A DNA stretch of 55,536 nucleotides from Trichomonas tenax (lineage: Eukaryota; Parabasalia; Trichomonadida; Trichomonadidae). Numbering within the stretch: position 1 is the stretch's first letter; the number at the start of each line of letters is the position of its first letter. Both the position numbers and the translations under genes were made by a program. The notes under the pieces were generated by a model, which did not search any database, was not told the origin of the DNA, and was given only the letters and a program-made list of their open reading frames with translations. Shown one piece after another: positions 1 to 9,345 of this stretch. Where the stretch lies: assembly GCA_023091735.1 (NCBI GenBank), contig JALKBU010000251.1, positions 1 through 55,536 on the forward strand, in the 5' to 3' direction.

Positions 1-60
1 AATGATTTCCATAGACTTTTTGATGTATTTATTCATTAGCTCAGGTTGAATCGTTACCAT

Positions 61-166
61 CTATATATAGTTGCTTTTTTACTTATTAAAAAATTAAATA
101 ATAAAAAAATTAACTTAGTTTTTCCCCACTATATATATTAGTTATTGTCCCCACTATATATAGTTA
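61..166. repeat. CCCCACTATATATA tandem-like repeat
   Basis: The block CCCCACTATATATA followed by a TAGTTA-like tail occurs at 124-144 and again at 149-166. A related CTATATATAGTTG lies at 61-73. A C-rich stretch (CACCCCCCTGAG) follows at 181-192. The second copy plus the C run resembles a sequence at 23640-23671 read on the minus strand, so this may be a transposon terminus rather than a simple repeat. That link is inferred from visual alignment only. Confidence 0.5.
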
Positions 167-196
167 CAAAAAATGTCATACACCCCCCTGAGTCTA

Positions 197-385
197 CTAC
201 TGTTTAATTATTATTTTATGAAATTCTTTAACAGCATTATAATCAGAAATATCACCAGTATATCCCCATTTATTTAGTAATTTCTTAAAAATACTTAAAT
301 TTTTCATGTAATTGTTTTTTGGATCTGGTTCTTGTTTATTTGATCTAATATATTTTTTAATTTGTTCATGAGTGATTCTGGACAT
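197..385 (-). CDS. small hypothetical protein, 62 aa
   Basis: This is an ATG-started ORF of 62 codons, lysine- and asparagine-rich, beginning MSRITHEQIKKYIRSNKQE. It has no signal peptide, membrane segment or recognised domain. Its 3' end abuts the C-rich run and CTATATATAG repeats at 124-192, so it could be a remnant inside a mobile element. No clear promoter motif is seen directly 5' of it; the motif at 444-488 is about 60 bp away and could serve it or the divergent USP gene. Short length in A+T-rich DNA makes a chance ORF possible. Confidence 0.25.
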   Translation of the reverse strand: MSRITHEQIKKYIRSNKQEPDPKNNYMKNLSIFKKLLNKWGYTGDISDYNAVKEFHKIIIKQ

Positions 386-443
386 CTTTTAATAAAAATA
401 AAAAATAACATTTTTTTATAACTACCATAAAATTTTCAAATTA

Positions 444-488
444 TTTTTGTCAGATAAAATATATGTAAATTTTTACACGACAAAACTT
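444..488 (+). promoter_or_regulatory. candidate promoter element for USP gene
   Basis: TTTTTGTCAGATAAAA is followed by ATGTAAATTTTTACACGACA, giving paired copies of the TGWCANGTAAA-type motif in opposite orientations. They lie 85-130 bp before the USP start codon. Similar pairs precede most genes in the window. After the element and before the main ATG there is a three-codon upstream ORF (ATG AAG CTT TAA, 510-521), which could dampen translation if transcription starts before it. Confidence 0.45.
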
Positions 489-573
489 TAAGGTTCTTTC
501 ACTGGAAAAATGAAGCTTTAAAAAACAGAAGGGAAGTTTTTTTGTTCACCGAGGAAGTAATTATTTCTTTCAA

Positions 574-3500
574 ATGCAGATCCCAGCGCCGGAAGAGAAC
601 TTCGATGTTTGGGCATCTCTCATTTGCGAGACAGTGGGACCAAATGAAGCGTTTCTGTCGCAGCTTTCTGCAATGAAAAGGCTTGCAACGGATTATGAAT
701 TCGGACATCAACTAAATGGAAAGATTCATAACTTCTCACTGCTTTTTGTTAGTGAAATACTTCCAAGATTTTGCAGAAAAATTCTCGAATTCTCGGAATG
801 GAAGAAAGGCAAAGAAATGATTTCACAAATTTTGATTATAGAAAGTAATATTGTACGGAAATGCATTGAAAAATTACCACCGGAAACAATAGAAGTACTT
901 ATTTCAATAATGTACCCAGGTTTTCCTTTCTATAAACAAAATCAAAATTTTAACATGCAGAAACTGAGCAAATGGATACCGATTGTTGAAAAGCTCTTCA
1001 AAAATCATGATGGGTTGACTTCAATCATAAATTTTGCTATAAAAAATCCATCGATACTATCTTTTGAGTCTTATTCTGTTATATTTACGGCATTTCACAC
1101 CTTCTTTGATGATATAAATCACAACAATGATGCAATTTACTTCGAAATTATTAATCAATACTTTCAAGCAATTAAATCCGTCCAATTAACGCAACAAAGT
1201 AGTTTTAAATTATCACTACAAGCATTTCTACACTGCATTTATCATGATGATAAGTTTGCTGATAAAGCCATTGATACTTTAATTGAAATCTCAAATAATC
1301 ACATGAAAAGATACAAACTCGAAAATAACATTACAGGAATTGTTATAATAGAAGAAATAATCGCAAACAATCAATTAAATCCAATTAAATATGAAAAACT
1401 TTTAGAAAGCGTCAAACAATTATTTAAATACGATCTTCATGAAACAGCTTTAACATCATTAAACAACATTATTTCATCTCTTGCATCAACTGGAAGATTT
1501 GAGTTTGAATTGGCCGAAAAGTTTTGGGAAAAAACTATGATAGTTCATTTTTCAATTCAAAACAAATATGCGGAAATTCTTGGAAATGCATTTGCTATTA
1601 TAGGAACAAACCAAGTACAGACATGGATTGAAAATCTTACACAGAGTAGTTTAATTATTGCGGTTTTAAAGTACGCTGCATTTGCTTCATCAACGCCTCA
1701 ACAATTCATTTACATGATGCTTGAATACGAAAAATATATGGATAGAGTTGTCGAAGAACTGACTCAAGTTCGAATCAAAAAAATACAACAAATTGTAGCA
1801 AACTGTGCAACACAAAAATTCTGCGAAACACATAGAAAAGAATATGCTGAGATATTGATAAAGACTTTCCAAGATTCCAAAGAAACAGCAAATCATGATT
1901 TGTTAGAAACAATTGAAAGTTCAATCGATGATACATCAGATGATTGTCCTGTATTTGATTTAATTTATACTCTGTTAACAGCACTCGAATCTCCTTTAAC
2001 AGTGAGAACACTTAAAGTTTTCCTGAAAAAAGTTAGTCCTGGTTTATTTTCATTACTTAACAAATTGATGACAAAATCAGGAAAAAGTTCAATGGAGGAT
2101 GGCTGCTATCCTTTAATTATCAGATTTTTAGAGGATACAAATTATATAGATAAATCCGAGTCGTTTATGAGTTTCCTTAAAAATATTATAATTATCATTG
2201 GAATTGATAAAAAATCTATCATTGCGGGAACGGTAGCAACAAAGTTCATTCCTTCTACTTTCAATTTGCAAACATTTAAAATACCAGGTTTCGAAATTAT
2301 ATTTAAAGCACTCGAAAGAAATCCATCAGATAATTCACCAGCATTTCGAAATTTGGTATTTTTCTTAGATAATATTTCACCAGAGTTTACAAAAGAAATT
2401 TGTGACATACTTCTAGAAAAACTCACTACACGTAACGAAGAGTTCAAGATGCTTTACTTCAGAATTATATATATGTTCGTTACAAAGTATGAAGAAAGAA
2501 TGTCACTTCTGGAGTGTAAAACTTACAGACATCGTGATCTTATCCCTTCAGGAAAGCGCGTTGAGCTCAAGCTGGAATACGATGAATATCCATTTTCATT
2601 AATTTATACGAAAGAAGAGTTAGAGAAACCAGTTCATCACTTATTATTAAAATTTTCTTCATTTTATAATTTCGATTTCAATCCCAAGACAGTTAAAGTG
2701 AAAATAGAACCAGTAACATTAAATATTACAAAGCCACTGAAAGAATACAACTACAAAGATAATATCAAAATTATGAATATCGAAAGGCGCAAAAAGTTTT
2801 ATAAATACTCTGAAACATTTCCATCGATTGTATTTTACGAAAAAAAATTAACAACAATTATCATTGATTATATACAGAACACAAAATGTATCCGACCCAA
2901 AGACCTTTTAGTACTTCAACCAATATTAAATTTCCTTCCCGATGATCAAAATTATCGGACTTTAATGCAACAAGAAATGATGACTTTATTGATTTTCTTA
3001 AAATCTGAAACACAACCAATCCTTGTTAGATATATTCTCGAAATGCTTTCGTTTGGAATATTATCACACCATATATGTTCAGAGTTCACAGGAAATGATG
3101 GATTGCCAATCATTTTCGAAAAACTTAATGATCAAAAGTTTAGTTGTGCTTTTAAGGCTGCATTTTTGATATTGGCAAGAATTGATAACAAAAAACTTGC
3201 TGGATATCAACAAGATATATTCAACATCATCACTGGATCTTTTCCAACTATGGAAGAAAGCACCCAAATCGAAGCTATATCGTTGCTAACCAATCTCGAT
3301 GATTTGCTAAAAGATGAAAGATACATTGGTGATTTATTGAAGTTAATAGAGATTGTTCCAACCGAAAAACTTATTGTATTATCAGAATTTATATCAAATT
3401 ACAAAAACATTGAACAGATCGTTAATTACTGCAAGGAAAAAATCACAAATAAGGACATCGATCCAAGCAGATTCTTAATTCTTTATGCTCTTGCGTGCAA

Positions 3501-6500
3501 AAAATCATATTCCCAAAATAATGCAATCGAGTGTTTCAATTTAATCATTAAAACTTTCAAAGATTCAAAAACAGTTATGTCAACCAAAGCAATATCAAAG
3601 ATTCTTGATAAAGCATTGACATCAAGCGACAATCCGACAGAAATAATTAAAACAATTCTTGGTGTTTCAAAGTTTATCGAAGGCGAAAAATTGATAAAAA
3701 AGTTATACACAAATCTCACAAAAGCAGTGGAAAGTTATGAACATATCAAGCCTAATTTTAAGTCGTGCGTTTCTCAATTTATCGAGGAGCTGCTTACATT
3801 ATCTTTTGATAACATTACAAGTCAATCTGTTCTTAAGCAATCACACTTTGGAGTCGGTCTGAAAAACCTTGGAGCAACATGTTATATGAACTCTTCTTTC
3901 CAACAATTATTATCATTGAAGCCTTTCATCATTCCATTCTTAAAGTATGATTTTGGCAACAATCAATCAATGCGTGATCTTCAGTTCCTATTCACGTCAT
4001 TACTCGGCACAAAGCGCCCTTACTGTGACACGAAAACATTCGCATCAAGATGGCTTGGATGGGGAAAGAAACCCATTAATCCCAGCGAAGAACAGGATGC
4101 ATCAGAATTTTTGACAATGATTATTAATGAGTTTCCGAATGAGATCCAAGAAATGTTTACCGGAAAATACAGAAACTCATTCCAAATGACTACAGGTGAA
4201 GAAGTTAATGCAAACAACGAAACATTTCAATTGTTTTCTGTTGATGTTTCGAGAAATACAAATTTCCTTGATAGCTTCAATGAAATGAACACTCCAGAAC
4301 ATTTTGACAATTACAAATTGGACGATGGAAGGGTTGTTTCGGTGAATAAGTTCATTAAAATTCAAAACGTAGCTCCAGTCTTTATTGTACATTTAAGAAG
4401 AATTTACTATGATTACAACTTAAATCGCCATGTAAAGATACACAACAAATTCTTATTCCCTGATGAATTAGATTTATCGGACTATCTCATTGAAAAAGAT
4501 GATAACTCGACTTATGTTTTGCATGGAGTTATTCTTCATCGTGGATCTGCAGAAAGTGGACACTACTTTTCTTTCACAAGAGATTTGAACAAATCTCCTG
4601 GTAAATGGATAAAATACGATGATATTGAGGTAACTGAAGTCACTGATGAGCAGTTTCACGGCTTCGCTGATGGAACAGGTCGGAGCGAATCAAGCTCAGC
4701 ATACATCTTATTCTATGTGAAGAAAGGAGCGGAAGTTAATGGAATTTCATTTACACAAAAATTTGCAATCGATGATGTTGCAAAGAAAGAATATGTCGCT
4801 ACTATCTCACAGGACAATGATTTATATCTTGCTTCTCAATGTGCTTTTTCAAGTTCTTTATTTGATTTAGTCTTTTCGCATTCAGAATTGCAAACATTCA
4901 CTCGTTATCTATGCCGCGTTTTCACCAAATCTCAGCATGAAAATTATTGCAAGAAAATTGAAGATAGATTCCAAAATATATTGGAAATGGAAGCTGATAA
5001 AGTCGGTCAGATTTTCATCGAGGAAATGGAATCATTATCAAAATCTATAATCGTTGCTACAGAAGAACCAATTTCAATAATGATCAAAAAGCTTTTCATT
5101 CATTTATTAAAGCACTGCACTATAAGAGTTTCTTGTAAGTTATACTCTACAATCGTTCAATTGTTATCATCAAGCATTTCTGCCTGGTATTCATATCCTT
5201 CTTTAGGTTCAATTATGTCTGCATATACAAATAACAATCGGAGAAATATTATGGAAATTGACAATGAAGTAATAAATCTTTTATTGACTTCCATCACGGA
5301 AATATTTAGCACTGACCGCAATCAATCAGTTGTGAAACTTATGGATGCAACACAGATTCTCTCTTCTTTCACTGATATTGTGAATCACAGATATAAAAAA
5401 GAATTTGCTGATGTGTTAGTTATCGAAGATAAGGCTTTAAGCGGTCCCGATTCGCAGAAAACTGCTTTCTTGAGAATGAAGCGAATGATTAATCAAAGTG
5501 TCGAAGTTGTAAGAGAATCCAAGGAAATTCTAGATTTATCTAAGGATGAACTCGAAAGTTTGCTCAAAAATGATAAAAAGAATCAAGAATTTTACATTCA
5601 GCTAGGAAAAGGACTTTCAAGTGAAAAATCAGTGAGATTTAGAGACTTTATGACGAAATACAGGAATCAGATAATCACAGCAATTGTTGAAAAGGATGTC
5701 AATACAGAATCAGCAATTATGCACTTTTTCTCTGACTACGAGCAAAACCTTGATAATCCAATTGTCGATGATGAACGCACAAGCAGCCAAGAAGCTTTTG
5801 AAGTTATATCTTTAATCATTAAAGCTATTACCGATAAAGAAGTTGCTTCAGAGAACTCACTTCGAATTCTTTATTGGCTTCTTGTTTCCTCAAATCTTTA
5901 TGATGTTGATATTTGTCCGGTTTTTTCTTTGGTCGAAAAAATCTGCAGTTTACAGAAGGCAGAGAAAAAGTTTGAGTTATTGATTCGAATTGCTGTTAAA
6001 TACATTGATAGCACAAACAAATTTGGTAATTATCGAGATATTATTATAAAATGCTACCAAAAACTTGATAAGCAAACATTGACAGCCACCCGTAATCCCA
6101 TAGCAGTAACAATGCAAACAGCTTTATTGCTAATGCTAAATCCAGAAGCTGCTCTTTCATTTGCAAACGAAAATGAAACGGTCATTTATAGGATCGCAAA
6201 AGCATGTGAGCACATTGCAGGACAACAAAATTCATTGATTGATCTCGCTTATAGACTTGTTAAGCTTTTGATATTTTTGAATGAGAATGGAATCTCAACG
6301 AAAAATTGTTTCATGAATCTCTTTTCTTTAACTTGTGCTCCAAGATTATACCACATTAAGCAAACTTACGTCTTCATTGATCAAATCGGAGAAATTATTA
6401 GTAAAGATTTAATGGCGAAATCAGCAGGAAAACAGTTAACTACACTTCTGGGCACAACAAACTCAGACCAAGTCGTCGGGAAGATTCTCGGATATTTACG

Positions 6501-7107
6501 TCCTCCAATCGATTTAAATTCAATCTTCAAGCACAACGAGTTCGATGATATGTTCCAAAAAGTCAATATTTCATCTTCTGAGATTCTCATCGATTTCACA
6601 GACATGATCACAGAGTTCTGCAAGGCAAAGCCAGTTTATATAGATCAAATGAAAGAAAGGGCTTTGAAAGCCGGTCTGTCACCACTCCTTGTTAGACTGG
6701 AATTATTAAAGGGAGAAAAGCAGACTTTTGTTGATAAGCTGAAAACTCACGACTTGAAGATAACAACAACCATTCTCAGTCGTTGTATTAATGAAATACC
6801 GCAAGATTATCTGCAGGATGTTGGCTTGGATATCTTAATATTAGCAAAATTCTCTGATCCAGAGTCATCAACGTTTTGGAATGCTGTTATTGATTCACTC
6901 GGCAGTTTATGGGAAAAAGCTCTTAATAATTTTGCAAAGAAGCTCAAAAACAGAGCAGCTGTATCAGCGCATAACTACAAGGCCATAAAGGTTGTTGCTG
7001 AAAGATATCACATTGGAACAGAAAGAATTATTAATATATTGAAAGATAACGGATTTTCTGATGATGAAATTAAAAAGTATCAACGGAATTTCCAAAACAT
7101 TTTATAG
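574..7107 (+). CDS. giant ubiquitin-specific protease (USP, peptidase C19)
   Basis: This is a 2,177-aa intronless ORF. The centre is a USP catalytic domain at about residues 1095-1395 that would hydrolyse ubiquitin isopeptide bonds. The Cys box GLKNLGATCYMNSSFQQL places the nucleophile at Cys1103. The His box SAESGHYFSF places the general base at His1330, with KYDD (Asp1349/1350) as the third member, and SSAYILFYVKK closes the fold. The core is compact and shows no CxxC zinc-finger pairs. About 1,090 residues before and 780 after it are helical and look like ARM/HEAT-type scaffold, an architecture like USP9X/USP24/USP34. The closest of these cannot be decided by eye. The start is the first long-frame ATG after the promoter element. 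It converges with the minus-strand gene 71 bp downstream. Confidence 0.92.
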   Translation: MQIPAPEENFDVWASLICETVGPNEAFLSQLSAMKRLATDYEFGHQLNGKIHNFSLLFVSEILPRFCRKILEFSEWKKGKEMISQILIIESNIVRKCIEKLPPETIEVLISIMYPGFPFYKQNQNFNMQKLSKWIPIVEKLFKNHDGLTSIINFAIKNPSILSFESYSVIFTAFHTFFDDINHNNDAIYFEIINQYFQAIKSVQLTQQSSFKLSLQAFLHCIYHDDKFADKAIDTLIEISNNHMKRYKLENNITGIVIIEEIIANNQLNPIKYEKLLESVKQLFKYDLHETALTSLNNIISSLASTGRFEFELAEKFWEKTMIVHFSIQNKYAEILGNAFAIIGTNQVQTWIENLTQSSLIIAVLKYAAFASSTPQQFIYMMLEYEKYMDRVVEELTQVRIKKIQQIVANCATQKFCETHRKEYAEILIKTFQDSKETANHDLLETIESSIDDTSDDCPVFDLIYTLLTALESPLTVRTLKVFLKKVSPGLFSLLNKLMTKSGKSSMEDGCYPLIIRFLEDTNYIDKSESFMSFLKNIIIIIGIDKKSIIAGTVATKFIPSTFNLQTFKIPGFEIIFKALERNPSDNSPAFRNLVFFLDNISPEFTKEICDILLEKLTTRNEEFKMLYFRIIYMFVTKYEERMSLLECKTYRHRDLIPSGKRVELKLEYDEYPFSLIYTKEELEKPVHHLLLKFSSFYNFDFNPKTVKVKIEPVTLNITKPLKEYNYKDNIKIMNIERRKKFYKYSETFPSIVFYEKKLTTIIIDYIQNTKCIRPKDLLVLQPILNFLPDDQNYRTLMQQEMMTLLIFLKSETQPILVRYILEMLSFGILSHHICSEFTGNDGLPIIFEKLNDQKFSCAFKAAFLILARIDNKKLAGYQQDIFNIITGSFPTMEESTQIEAISLLTNLDDLLKDERYIGDLLKLIEIVPTEKLIVLSEFISNYKNIEQIVNYCKEKITNKDIDPSRFLILYALACKKSYSQNNAIECFNLIIKTFKDSKTVMSTKAISKILDKALTSSDNPTEIIKTILGVSKFIEGEKLIKKLYTNLTKAVESYEHIKPNFKSCVSQFIEELLTLSFDNITSQSVLKQSHFGVGLKNLGATCYMNSSFQQLLSLKPFIIPFLKYDFGNNQSMRDLQFLFTSLLGTKRPYCDTKTFASRWLGWGKKPINPSEEQDASEFLTMIINEFPNEIQEMFTGKYRNSFQMTTGEEVNANNETFQLFSVDVSRNTNFLDSFNEMNTPEHFDNYKLDDGRVVSVNKFIKIQNVAPVFIVHLRRIYYDYNLNRHVKIHNKFLFPDELDLSDYLIEKDDNSTYVLHGVILHRGSAESGHYFSFTRDLNKSPGKWIKYDDIEVTEVTDEQFHGFADGTGRSESSSAYILFYVKKGAEVNGISFTQKFAIDDVAKKEYVATISQDNDLYLASQCAFSSSLFDLVFSHSELQTFTRYLCRVFTKSQHENYCKKIEDRFQNILEMEADKVGQIFIEEMESLSKSIIVATEEPISIMIKKLFIHLLKHCTIRVSCKLYSTIVQLLSSSISAWYSYPSLGSIMSAYTNNNRRNIMEIDNEVINLLLTSITEIFSTDRNQSVVKLMDATQILSSFTDIVNHRYKKEFADVLVIEDKALSGPDSQKTAFLRMKRMINQSVEVVRESKEILDLSKDELESLLKNDKKNQEFYIQLGKGLSSEKSVRFRDFMTKYRNQIITAIVEKDVNTESAIMHFFSDYEQNLDNPIVDDERTSSQEAFEVISLIIKAITDKEVASENSLRILYWLLVSSNLYDVDICPVFSLVEKICSLQKAEKKFELLIRIAVKYIDSTNKFGNYRDIIIKCYQKLDKQTLTATRNPIAVTMQTALLLMLNPEAALSFANENETVIYRIAKACEHIAGQQNSLIDLAYRLVKLLIFLNENGISTKNCFMNLFSLTCAPRLYHIKQTYVFIDQIGEIISKDLMAKSAGKQLTTLLGTTNSDQVVGKILGYLRPPIDLNSIFKHNEFDDMFQKVNISSSEILIDFTDMITEFCKAKPVYIDQMKERALKAGLSPLLVRLELLKGEKQTFVDKLKTHDLKITTTILSRCINEIPQDYLQDVGLDILILAKFSDPESSTFWNAVIDSLGSLWEKALNNFAKKLKNRAAVSAHNYKAIKVVAERYHIGTERIINILKDNGFSDDEIKKYQRNFQNIL

Positions 7108-7178
7108 AGTAAATTGTTTATTTTTTGTTATAAAGATATTTTAGAAAACAAACTTATTTATTAGCATATTTGTTGCAC

Positions 7179-8579
7179 TTACTTATTGGGATCCTTCCCG
7201 AAGTTGATTTTCATAATCTTCAGGAATTTGTCGATATCGGAATATTCATATTTCTCACTTAACAGTTTGAGCATTTGAATTCTTTGAGCTAATTCCTCAT
7301 CGCTTGAGCCATATAAATGCTTAGCGAAACGCGATAGAAGTCTTCTCTTTACTGTATCGGATTTTGAAAATAATGGAAGATATTTTCTGCAAATTTCATC
7401 ACTAAACATAAGAAGAAAAGAATCAAATGTTTCTTCAATTTCTTCGATATTAGAAGACTTTAATATATCCTTCACACTATCAAATTTGGCTCTAATGACT
7501 GTGCGGATAACTTCTTCAATGGTTTTTGCGATTTCACGTTCGAAGTGTAGTTTAAGTTGGTGGAGGCGCTTGATGCATTCTATGAATCGCTTTTCAGGCT
7601 CTTTTTCAATGACAGCTAACCAACATTTTGATGGGTCTGCCAAACATATGTTGCAGAAATCGAGAATTTTAATTTTATCCTCGATGATGTCATTGAATAT
7701 AATCTCCTTAGATGCAAAGATGTGCTCGATCATGATTTCAATTTGAGTGTTTTTCTGCCCGATTATATTTCCAATTTCGTCCATATATAAGATGAAATCT
7801 TTTCCGAGTTCTTCTTTGGCTTTTTGCATAAACTCCTCCTTTGCCTTATTAATGATTGAGTTATATACTGGAAATTGCTTAATCTGGGACAGCGTGGCAT
7901 GAAGTTGAATAGCTTGAGAGTCAACGTTTTCGCAATCAAGTTTAACATAATATTGCTCAGCAATGATATTTTCAATCTTCGATTTCAACACAGGCATAAA
8001 TATATCTTTGAGATCTGAGATCTCTGGAGTTTGCGTAATTGCTTCAAGAAACTTTGCAATCGACAAATAGTGGAAAATACTTTGGCCTTCTGCTTGAAGC
8101 ATCGAAATTCCAATTAGAAACATTTTTTGATATTCCATTTGTGAAATTGTAAAATATTTTTTTGTTAAATTTGTGTCAGCCATGACCCGATTGTAGATGT
8201 AATATGCTTGATAGAAATCGCCATTTTTAATTAAATCGAAAAATGAATCTTTTAATGAAGTAAGACATTCAATGATTCGCTTCTTGTTCTCAGATTGCAG
8301 TACATTTTCGTATGATTGGGCAATTTCATCCTGAAATTCGATTGAATCAAGTATATTTATGATATTATCTGTAGTTCTTTGCAAATTTGTGACCTCATTT
8401 ATAAGGGCCCGATGATTCTTGAAGTATGGATACCATTCATTTTCATCTATGACTTTCTTAAAAAATTGTTCGGTCAAATCTTCATTATAACTCTTTAAAT
8501 CATTGACATTCTGCGCGAACATTACTATTCTTGATCTTTCGCTCTTCACGTGGCATTGTTGTCTCTCAAACTCTTCCAT
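7179..8579 (-). CDS. unknown helical protein, 466 aa (possible tether subunit)
   Basis: The product is a soluble, mostly alpha-helical protein without signal peptide or membrane segment. Residues about 40-130 have heptad-like spacing, and a short segment reading LIKNGDFYQAYYIYNRV follows. This loosely recalls the N-terminal layout of CATCHR vesicle-tethering subunits (COG, GARP, exocyst), but no signature allows assignment. The ATG at 8579 is 35-65 bp after a clear promoter-type motif pair, which supports the start; a second in-frame Met at residue 20 is an alternative. The stop codon faces the USP stop across a 71-bp spacer. The function is unknown. Confidence 0.7.
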   Translation of the reverse strand: MEEFERQQCHVKSERSRIVMFAQNVNDLKSYNEDLTEQFFKKVIDENEWYPYFKNHRALINEVTNLQRTTDNIINILDSIEFQDEIAQSYENVLQSENKKRIIECLTSLKDSFFDLIKNGDFYQAYYIYNRVMADTNLTKKYFTISQMEYQKMFLIGISMLQAEGQSIFHYLSIAKFLEAITQTPEISDLKDIFMPVLKSKIENIIAEQYYVKLDCENVDSQAIQLHATLSQIKQFPVYNSIINKAKEEFMQKAKEELGKDFILYMDEIGNIIGQKNTQIEIMIEHIFASKEIIFNDIIEDKIKILDFCNICLADPSKCWLAVIEKEPEKRFIECIKRLHQLKLHFEREIAKTIEEVIRTVIRAKFDSVKDILKSSNIEEIEETFDSFLLMFSDEICRKYLPLFSKSDTVKRRLLSRFAKHLYGSSDEELAQRIQMLKLLSEKYEYSDIDKFLKIMKINFGKDPNK

Positions 8580-8613
8580 TTATTTTTTGTATAAATTATC
8601 CAGAATTATTGCA

Positions 8614-8713
8614 TTTACATGTCACATTTCGAATTTACACGACAAATTTAATGATACCGAACTTTCTGGAGGCCTCCACCTTTCTAGAAAAACTGACATT
8701 TGTAAAGTGTCAG
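8614..8713 (-). promoter_or_regulatory. candidate promoter module of the 8579 gene
   Basis: On the minus strand this reads TGACATGTAAA (8624-8614) and TTTGTCGTGTAAA (8646-8634), just before the ATG at 8579. Further out is the palindrome TTTCTAGAAA (8681-8690) and the paired block at 8694-8713 (TGACATTTGTAAAGTGTCAG on the plus strand). The same TCTAGAAA plus TGACA/GTAAA combination recurs at 9203-9233 and 28678-28760. Confidence 0.45.
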
Positions 8714-8872
8714 ATTGGCCATACTTAATGTAGTAAACGAACAGCTTTTAAAAACTAGGAGAGATCAAGCATTAATAAATCAATGACCTTTACAATCAAC
8801 AGATAATATAGCCACTCAATCAATTACTTCCATTCTCAGCAAAGAATCTTCGGCAATCAATTACCTCAATTC

Positions 8873-9238
8873 TTGGCACAGATCTTCATCAATGAATCAC
8901 GTATCTCTGCTAGCTTTCAAATTGAACAAAAGTTAAGATCATTAGCCTATAATCCTAGTTCAATTATGCTAGGATTAGAAACACTAAAAGAAACTATTAA
9001 CATCGCTTATAAAATCAGCGATGTTATGATGAAGACTATTATCGATCTTCATTTACCAACGGATGTTGAGATACAAATCATGAAGGAAATTACAGAATTT
9101 ATTTCTACACATGCTCCAGATGAGGTAGTAGAAATATGGAAGGAAAAATTAATTGGAATAAATAATTTTACTTGTCAAATTTCTGTTGTTTACGTGATGT
9201 TTTTGACACGTAAATTCATCACTTTTCTAGAAAGGTAG
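8873..9238 (+). pseudogene. truncated ORF, unknown protein remnant
   Basis: The frame is open from 8807 to 9238, but its first ATG is at 8966, leaving about 90 codons. Residues before that ATG still look coding (FINESRISASFQIEQKLRSL), which suggests a lost 5' end. The last 20 or so codons run through promoter-type sequence (9203-9233), so the natural 3' end also seems missing. The protein is helical and acidic with no known domain. It sits between two inverted promoter-like modules. A short real gene starting at 8966 cannot be excluded. Confidence 0.4.
9203..9233. promoter_or_regulatory. orphan promoter-like module with TTTTCTAGAAA
   Basis: TTGACACGTAAATTCATCAC is joined to CACTTTTCTAGAAA (9220-9233). 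The reverse complement of this arrangement occurs before the CCDC39 gene (28691-28721), and a related one occurs at 8681-8713. Here no gene start lies just beyond it: the following gene on the minus strand ends at 9346. It is therefore either a displaced promoter, the promoter of an unannotated transcript, or part of a rearranged segment. Confidence 0.4.
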
Positions 9239-9345
9239 ATGACTCGAACTGTCAGTATTGTGATAAAAAAAATTGGAAATAGTGATTTTAAAGATAAAAT
9301 TTATATAAAATATAAAGCAACAAAAAGATATAAAATCATATAATA

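Noticed and set aside
1690..2447. Minus-strand open frames within the USP gene
   Set aside because: They are antisense shadows of a confident long ORF, with aromatic/Cys-rich low-quality translation and no motifs.
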